A stretch of DNA of 7,161 nucleotides from the NCBI GenBank assembly GCA_903933995.1, contig CAIZMD010000514.1, positions 1-7,161 of the forward strand, read 5' to 3'. A program made the translations under genes and the position numbers. Shown here piece after piece: positions 1-4,219 of the stretch. Below the pieces are notes generated by a model that was given only the letters and a program-made list of their open reading frames with translations, did no database searches and was not told the DNA's origin. How positions within the stretch are numbered: the first letter of the stretch is position 1; each line of letters starts with the position of its first letter. This DNA is from an uncultured Bacteroidota bacterium (GTDB taxonomy: Bacteria; Bacteroidota; Bacteroidia; Chitinophagales; Chitinophagaceae).

Positions 1-456
1 GACTTGCTTGAAATGAGTGTGGATGAAGCCATTGAATTCTTTGCAGACGAGAAGCAAATTAAAAATGCCATTCAACCTTTGTCTGATGTTGGACTTGGTT
101 ATGTGAAGCTGGGACAAAGTAGTGATACCTTGAGTGGAGGAGAAGCGCAGCGTGTAAAACTAGCTAGTTTTTTGGGCAAGGGAAAGGGCATTGGACACGT
201 ACTATTCATCTTTGACGAACCAACTACGGGCTTGCATTTTAACGATATCAAAAAGCTATTGACTTCCTTTAATGCACTTATTGAACAGGGGCATTCTTTA
301 ATAGTCATTGAGCACAATACAGACGTGATTAAATCGGCCGATTGGGTTATTGATCTGGGCTCTGAAGCAGGCGATGGTGGTGGCTCATTGGTCTATGCTG
401 GCGTGCCTGCAGGTCTCAAGAAAACCAAGGAAAGCAGAACGGGCCAATTCTTGTAA
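1..456 (+). CDS. uvrA: Excinuclease ABC subunit A (UvrA), C-terminal part; 5' end outside the window
   Basis: This is the last 151 residues of UvrA, the dimeric ATPase that finds bulky DNA lesions and loads UvrB in cytoplasmic nucleotide excision repair. The reading frame is open from base 1, so the gene begins upstream of the window. The fragment holds the second half of the C-terminal ABC ATPase module: the ABC signature LSGGEAQR at fragment residues 44-51, the Walker B strand LFIFDEP at 68-74 followed by TTGLH, and the H-loop EH at 104-105 in VIEHNTD. The DVGLGYVKLGQ stretch before the signature is also typical of UvrA and not of transporter ATPases. The C-terminus has the usual form, ending TGQFL. 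One small oddity is IDLGSEAG, where most UvrA proteins have a proline in place of the serine. Family assignment is near certain; whether the genome has a second UvrA cannot be told from here. Confidence 0.96.
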   Translation, partial: DLLEMSVDEAIEFFADEKQIKNAIQPLSDVGLGYVKLGQSSDTLSGGEAQRVKLASFLGKGKGIGHVLFIFDEPTTGLHFNDIKKLLTSFNALIEQGHSLIVIEHNTDVIKSADWVIDLGSEAGDGGGSLVYAGVPAGLKKTKESRTGQFL

Positions 457-469
457 GAAATGGCCCGTT
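438..469. terminator. Inverted repeat at the uvrA 3' end, possible two-way terminator
   Basis: The arms AACGGGCCA (438-446) and TGGCCCGTT (461-469) are perfect 9-base reverse complements. After an A-A mismatch (447/460) at least three more pairs form (448-450 with 457-459), leaving a loop of about six bases that contains the uvrA stop codon TAA (454-456). The position between two converging genes suits a terminator for both. No clean T tract follows on either strand: the plus side continues GCAAAAAACTAATT, and the minus side is only moderately T-rich. It may therefore act as a 3' stabilising hairpin or a non-canonical terminator. The structure is seen directly; the role is inferred. Confidence 0.55.
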
Positions 470-491
470 GCAAAAAACTAATTAAACTTAT

Positions 492-899
492 TTAACGCAG
501 TCTATCTGTGCTTTTCACCAATTTCTCGTCCTTGTAAATGCCAATGGTGGCAAGAATTAAAACAACTGGAATAGCTATCACTACCACGCACCAAAGTGCC
601 AATCCGCCTACGGCGTATTTATTAATCTCCATATAATATAGACCAATGGTCAATAGGCTAATACCCAAAGCCAATAAAACCAGCTTTAATTGAAGTGGTC
701 TGTTTTTAAAAAGAAAAATACTCAATGCCGCAACGGTGGCACCAACAATGGTGCTAATCATTAACCAGACATTGCTCATACCTGTTAATTCATTGGCAGG
801 CTCTGTGGTAATGCTTCCAATAAAGAAAGCGGTTTTTAAAGATGCAAAGCCCAATACGGCTGCTACTAATAACCAAATGGTTTGTATGCGTTGTATCAT
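492..899 (-). CDS. DUF4293-type four-helix membrane protein
   Basis: A 135-residue integral inner-membrane protein of unknown function. Four hydrophobic segments are visible at about residues 8-26, 43-64, 70-90 and 98-120, with short charged links (KNRP at 65-68) and a basic, charged tail containing KDEKLVKS and DRLR. The opening MIQRIQTIWLL and the KDEKLVKSTDRLR ending match what I recall of the Bacteroidota DUF4293 family, and the length of about 135-150 residues fits. The ATG lies 11 bases after the glyA stop codon, so the gene is almost certainly the second in a glyA transcript and has no promoter of its own that I can see. No Shine-Dalgarno sequence precedes it, as is normal for this phylum. 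The glyA link may reflect only shared transcription, and no function should be inferred from it. Confidence 0.85.
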   Translation of the reverse strand: MIQRIQTIWLLVAAVLGFASLKTAFFIGSITTEPANELTGMSNVWLMISTIVGATVAALSIFLFKNRPLQLKLVLLALGISLLTIGLYYMEINKYAVGGLALWCVVVIAIPVVLILATIGIYKDEKLVKSTDRLR

Positions 900-910
900 A
901 ATAGTATGTT

Positions 911-2191
911 TTATCCTAACTCAGGGTACAAGATAAACTGTTCCATGAATCCATTCACTTGTTTTTTAACTTCAGCCAAGATGGCGGCGTCATCGGCATT
1001 CATCAAAGAACGGTCAATGGCATCCACTACAAATTGCATGTCATTTTCAAGCATACCCCTTGTAGTAACAGCGGCAACACCAAAACGGATCCCAGATGTT
1101 ACAAAAGCACTCTTGTCATCATAAGGCACCATGTTTTTATTAGCAGTAATATCGGCATGGCCCAAGGTTTGTTCTGCTTTCTTTCCGCTAATATTTTTAT
1201 TGCGCAGATCAATCAACATCAAATGATTGTCTGTACCGCCACTAATGATCTCATAACCCTTGTCCGTAAAGGCTTTGGCCATGGCTTGTGCATTTTTTTG
1301 AACCTGTTGTTGGTATACCAAAAACTCATCGGTCAAAATCTCTCCAAACGCAATGGCTTTGGCTGCAATAATATGTTCCAATGGTCCGCCTTGTGTACCT
1401 GGGAATACCGCCATGTCTAGAAGATTGCTCATCATGCGTAGATTGCCTTTTACGTCTTTAAGACCAAAACTATTCTCTACATCAGTCTTCATCATGATTA
1501 CGCCACCTCTTGGTCCACGCAAAGTTTTGTGGGTAGTGCTGGTTACAAAATGACAGTGTTCAAAAGGTGAGCTCAACAAACCTTTGGCAATCAAACCCGC
1601 AGGGTGGGCAATATCGGCCAAAACAAAAGCGCCCACTTCATCGGCAACTTTTCTAATTCTAGCAAAGTCCCAGTCACGGCTATAAGCACTAGCACCACAG
1701 ATAATCAATTTTGGTTTTACCGCCCTTGCTTGAGCTTCTAACATCTCATAATCAACCAATCCGGTTTCTTTTACAACTCCATAAAAATGGGGTTTGTAGA
1801 TTTTACCGCTAAAGTTTACAGCAGAACCATGGGTCAAGTGACCACCCATGCTCAGGTCTAAGCCCAAAATGGCGTCTCCTGGCTGCAAAATAGCCAGCAT
1901 AACGGCTGCATTGGCTTGAGCACCACTATGTGGCTGTACGTTGGCATATTCTATATTAAAAATGGCTTTTAAACGGTCAATGGCCAGTTGTTCGGTTTGA
2001 TCTACTATCTCACATCCACCATAATAACGCCTGCCGGGGTATCCTTCCGCATATTTATTGGTCATCACGCAACCAGAAGCTTGCATCACCTGTAAACTGG
2101 TGAAGTTTTCGGACGCAATTAGTTCAATTCCACGGCGTTGACGCGCCAATTCCTGGTTAATGATGTTGAAAACCTGGGTATCTCTTTGCAT
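911..2191 (-). CDS. glyA: Serine hydroxymethyltransferase (GlyA)
   Basis: A cytoplasmic PLP enzyme that interconverts serine and glycine with tetrahydrofolate and 5,10-methylenetetrahydrofolate, the main source of one-carbon units. I use the ATG at 2189-2191, giving 426 residues that begin MQRDTQVF, the usual family start. An in-frame TTG at 2210-2212 would add seven residues (MRQNQAI) but overlaps a likely -7 promoter element. Visible motifs are IASENF (25-30), YAEGYPGRRYYGG (47-59), the PLP-contacting DIAHPAG (193-199), the Schiff-base lysine K222 in THKTLRGPRGG, and the substrate-carboxylate arginine R369 in TSGIR. Residues 236-263 hold a longer loop before FPGTQGGPLEH than in the E. coli enzyme, which I recall as common in Bacteroidota. 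All catalytic landmarks are present, so it should be active. It is first in a likely two-gene transcript with the DUF4293-type gene. Confidence 0.97.
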   Translation of the reverse strand: MQRDTQVFNIINQELARQRRGIELIASENFTSLQVMQASGCVMTNKYAEGYPGRRYYGGCEIVDQTEQLAIDRLKAIFNIEYANVQPHSGAQANAAVMLAILQPGDAILGLDLSMGGHLTHGSAVNFSGKIYKPHFYGVVKETGLVDYEMLEAQARAVKPKLIICGASAYSRDWDFARIRKVADEVGAFVLADIAHPAGLIAKGLLSSPFEHCHFVTSTTHKTLRGPRGGVIMMKTDVENSFGLKDVKGNLRMMSNLLDMAVFPGTQGGPLEHIIAAKAIAFGEILTDEFLVYQQQVQKNAQAMAKAFTDKGYEIISGGTDNHLMLIDLRNKNISGKKAEQTLGHADITANKNMVPYDDKSAFVTSGIRFGVAAVTTRGMLENDMQFVVDAIDRSLMNADDAAILAEVKKQVNGFMEQFILYPELG

Positions 2192-2209
2192 GATTGCTTG
2201 ATTTTGGCG

Positions 2210-2242
2210 CAAAAATAATTCTAAAACCCACTAAAAGGGCAA
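2210..2242 (-). promoter_or_regulatory. Candidate glyA promoter, Bacteroidota type
   Basis: Read on the minus strand, TATTTTTG (2210-2217) fits the Bacteroidota -7 consensus TAnnTTTG exactly. A TTG (2240-2242) lies 22 bases upstream of it, inside the 17-23 range known for Flavobacterium-type promoters. Transcription would start roughly 10-15 bases before the ATG at 2191, leaving a very short leader. The spacer contains TTTTAG twice, ten bases apart. The match is by eye only, and such short elements occur often by chance in AT-rich DNA. Confidence 0.4.
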
Positions 2243-2279
2243 TTTAAAGGGCTAGTTTTGGTCAGAATATCCACAAAAC

Positions 2280-2309
2280 TTGGCTTCTGGCCAGATTTTT
2301 ATAAATTCG
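2280..2309 (+). promoter_or_regulatory. Candidate promoter for the nucleotidyltransferase gene
   Basis: TTG at 2280-2282 is followed, after exactly 19 bases, by TAAATTCG at 2302-2309. That is one mismatch from the Bacteroidota -7 consensus TAnnTTTG with near-ideal spacing. It would give a 5' leader of about 75-80 bases before the ATG at 2394, long enough to hold the hairpin at 2333-2350. The spacer contains a perfect 10-base palindrome. The call rests on pattern matching by eye. Confidence 0.4.
2286..2295. repeat. 10-base perfect palindrome inside the candidate promoter
   Basis: TCTGGCCAGA reads the same on both strands. It sits between the proposed -33 and -7 elements of the nucleotidyltransferase promoter, where a bound repressor would block RNA polymerase. 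The flanking bases do not extend the symmetry. The palindrome is seen directly; an operator role is inference, and a short palindrome can arise by chance. Confidence 0.35.
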
Positions 2310-2332
2310 CAACCTTGATGGATGTGTAAGTA

Positions 2333-2350
2333 ATACATGAATGCATGTAT
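2333..2350. repeat. 7-base inverted repeat with 4-base loop in the leader of the nucleotidyltransferase gene
   Basis: ATACATG (2333-2339) and CATGTAT (2344-2350) are perfect reverse complements around the loop AATG. The element lies 44 bases upstream of the ATG and downstream of the proposed promoter, so it would form a small AU-rich hairpin in the mRNA or serve as a dimeric protein site on DNA. A weaker repeat, ATGAT-CC-ATCAT, follows at 2369-2380, close to the start codon. Apart from these elements and the promoters I see nothing in the 202-base gap (2192-2393), and no small gene. Confidence 0.4.
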
Positions 2351-2393
2351 GCAGACCCCCTTTTGTAGATGATCCATCATAAACCTACCAAGT

Positions 2394-3386
2394 ATGAAAG
2401 CTATTATTCCGGTTGCAGGAGCGGGTACCAAATTGCGTCCCCACACTTATACCCAACCCAAGGCATTGATACCCATTGCGGGAAAAACCATCTTGAGTTT
2501 TATAGTTGATCAATTGCACGAAGCAGGCATCAACGAATTCATATTTATTGTGGGTTATTTGGGAGAAAAGATCCAAGACTATGTAACCCAAACCTATCCG
2601 CACCTAACTACCCATTTTGTGCACCAGAATGAGCGTCAAGGAACTGGACACGCTATTGAACTCACCAAAGCTATTGTAGGCTCTGATGAAGTCTTTGTAG
2701 TGCTGGGCGATACGGTTTGCGAATACGATGTTAAAGAGGTACTAGAAAGCCCTTATAGTATGTTAGGAATTAAGAAAGTAGAAGACCCTAGAAATTTTGG
2801 AGTAGCATCTATTGGGGAAGACGGATTTATAGAACAATTGGTAGAAAAGCCTGCCATACCAAAAAGCAATATGGCCTTGGTAGGTTTGTACAAAATCAAA
2901 GAAACTGAATTTTTGTATCAATGTTTGCAACACTTATTTGTATCCAATACCAATGTAAACGGGGAATATAGTTTAACCGATGCCTTGGAGTGCATGATCA
3001 AACGTGGGGCCAAGTTTCAGTCTTTTAAAGTAAAGAGTTGGTTTGACTGTGGTAAGAAAGAAACCTTACTTGAAAGCAATGCTACCCTGCTTAAAAAGTC
3101 TGGTGGCAATACCAGTACCCAACACAATTATCCCAATACCATTATTATTCCACCCGTGAGCATTGCACCGGGTTGCGATATTTCAAATGCCATCATTGGC
3201 CCACATGTAGCCATTGGTGCCAATACTTCCATCAAACACTCTATTGTTAGAGAAAGCATTATTGGATCTTATACCAATCTTTATGAAGTGGTGTTAGACA
3301 ATTCTTTGATTGGTAGTGATGCTTCTGTAAAAGGATTGAGTAGAAGTCTCAATATTGGAGACAATACAGAGATTGACTTTGGATAA
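2394..3386 (+). CDS. Sugar-phosphate nucleotidyltransferase with C-terminal left-handed beta-helix
   Basis: A 330-residue cytoplasmic enzyme of the NTP-transferase family (RmlA/GlmU/GCD1-like), expected to join a sugar 1-phosphate to an NTP, giving an NDP-sugar and pyrophosphate. The N-terminal Rossmann-like catalytic domain covers about residues 1-230. It has the nucleotide-binding loop GAGTKLRP (9-16) with PKAL (22-25), the base-contacting QGTGHAI (82-88), the metal-binding aspartate in LGDT (104-107), EDPRNFGVA (130-138), the sugar-side VEKP (150-153), GEYSLTDAL (190-198), and WFDCGKKETLL (216-226). Residues from about 245 onward carry isoleucine-rich hexapeptide-like repeats (PPVSIAPGCDI, NAIIGPHVAIGANTSI), which predict a short left-handed beta-helix, often used for oligomerisation or acyl transfer. 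Lysine replaces the usual arginine in GxGTRLRP. Base and sugar specificity cannot be read off. No glycan-pathway genes adjoin it, so its product could feed surface polysaccharide or general metabolism. Confidence 0.88.
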   Translation: MKAIIPVAGAGTKLRPHTYTQPKALIPIAGKTILSFIVDQLHEAGINEFIFIVGYLGEKIQDYVTQTYPHLTTHFVHQNERQGTGHAIELTKAIVGSDEVFVVLGDTVCEYDVKEVLESPYSMLGIKKVEDPRNFGVASIGEDGFIEQLVEKPAIPKSNMALVGLYKIKETEFLYQCLQHLFVSNTNVNGEYSLTDALECMIKRGAKFQSFKVKSWFDCGKKETLLESNATLLKKSGGNTSTQHNYPNTIIIPPVSIAPGCDISNAIIGPHVAIGANTSIKHSIVRESIIGSYTNLYEVVLDNSLIGSDASVKGLSRSLNIGDNTEIDFG

Positions 3387-3408
3387 TCCTAATTGGTAAT
3401 GCTACTGT

Positions 3409-4164
3409 TTATTTCTGTAAGTAAAAACTGTTGGCCTGTGCCGTACAGGTAACCACCAATTCATTGATGCATACGTGCCCAGGTAAAGAAGCTGCATAAA
3501 AACTAATATCTGCAATATCTGCAGCTTGCAAAGCTTTGTATCCATCATAAACGGTTGCAGCTTTTGTTTCATCACCTTTAAATCTTACTAAGGAGAATTC
3601 TGTTTCGGCAGCACCTGGATGAATTACCGTTACTTTTATTTGATAGGGTAGTAAGTCAATTCGCATAGATTTACTCAAAGCTGCTACTGCGTGTTTGCTG
3701 GCACAATAAGCATTTCCGTCTTTATATACTTCTACTCCGGCAGTGGATCCAATATTAATAATATGACCACCACCACGCTGTTTCAGTAAAGGTAATAGCG
3801 CCTTTGTTACATACATGATTCCTTTTACATTGGTATCAATCATGGTTTCCCAGTCGTCTAAATTGGCTTGGTCAAAAGGATCTCTACCCAATGCTAATCC
3901 TGCATTGTTGACAAGTAAGTCAATAGATTGCCATTGAGTTGGTAGGTTTTCTAGTGTTGCAAAAACCGCCTTTCTATCTTGTACGTCAAAAACCAAGGGC
4001 AATACTTCTACCTGGTATTTGTCTTTTAATTCAGAAGCCAAGGCTTCTATCTTTTCTTTTCTTCTTCCTGTGATTATACAATTCCATTTCTCAGCAGCAA
4101 ATTTTTCTGCAATGGCTTTTCCAAATCCAGAACTTGCACCTGTAACTAAGATAGTTTTTGACAT
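3409..4164 (-). CDS. ydfG: YdfG-like NADP-dependent short-chain dehydrogenase
   Basis: A 251-residue cytoplasmic oxidoreductase of the classical SDR family. I take the ATG at 4162-4164 (MSKTILVTGASSG). The frame stays open 24 more codons, but that extension would run into the end of the upstream gene and precede the normal SDR start. Motifs: the dinucleotide-binding TGASSGFG (8-15), GRR (33-35) favouring NADP, NNAG (86-89), N112, and the catalytic S140, Y153 and K157 (YCASK). The segments NNAGLALG, DDWETMIDTN, GHIINIGSTAG and VRFKGDETKA closely follow E. coli YdfG, which oxidises L-allo-threonine and related 3-hydroxy acids and reduces malonic semialdehyde. That substrate range is likely but unproven here. 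It lies 55 bases after the 811-residue T9SS cargo gene on the same strand and converges on the nucleotidyltransferase gene with only 22 bases between the stops. Confidence 0.9.
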   Translation of the reverse strand: MSKTILVTGASSGFGKAIAEKFAAEKWNCIITGRRKEKIEALASELKDKYQVEVLPLVFDVQDRKAVFATLENLPTQWQSIDLLVNNAGLALGRDPFDQANLDDWETMIDTNVKGIMYVTKALLPLLKQRGGGHIINIGSTAGVEVYKDGNAYCASKHAVAALSKSMRIDLLPYQIKVTVIHPGAAETEFSLVRFKGDETKAATVYDGYKALQAADIADISFYAASLPGHVCINELVVTCTAQANSFYLQK

Positions 4165-4183
4165 GATGATTAAGTTAGAAGCG

Positions 4184-4213
4184 GCAAGATACAACCTTGT
4201 TAATGGATTACAA
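4184..4213 (-). promoter_or_regulatory. Weak candidate promoter for the ydfG-like gene
   Basis: On the minus strand TTG (4211-4213) is followed after 19 bases by TATCTTGC (4184-4191), which matches the fixed bases of TAnnTTTG at four of six positions. A 10-base palindrome, AAGAGCTCTT (4212-4221), overlaps both the -33 side and the stop codon of the upstream gene. This would allow the dehydrogenase to be transcribed apart from the secreted-protein genes. The alternative is simple read-through across the 55-base gap, in which no terminator hairpin with a T tract is visible. Confidence 0.25.
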
Positions 4214-4219
4214 GAGCTC

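Noticed and set aside
959..1420. Open frame of 153 codons on the plus strand
   Set aside because: It lies wholly antisense to glyA, which has all of its family motifs. The translation is Cys/His/Ile-rich with no recognisable domain, as expected of a shadow frame.
2192..2393. Possible riboswitch (glycine or tetrahydrofolate type) between glyA and the divergent gene
   Set aside because: The proposed glyA leader is too short to hold one, and I could not recognise the conserved core of either class on either strand.
2252..2603. Minus-strand open frames across the glyA-nucleotidyltransferase gap
   Set aside because: They run antisense into the nucleotidyltransferase coding sequence, have no family resemblance, and would block the obvious divergent promoter region.
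3434..3451. Small inverted repeat CCTGT-GCCGT-ACAGG near the 3' end of the ydfG-like gene
   Set aside because: Five-base arms inside well-conserved coding sequence are expected by chance, and no T tract follows.
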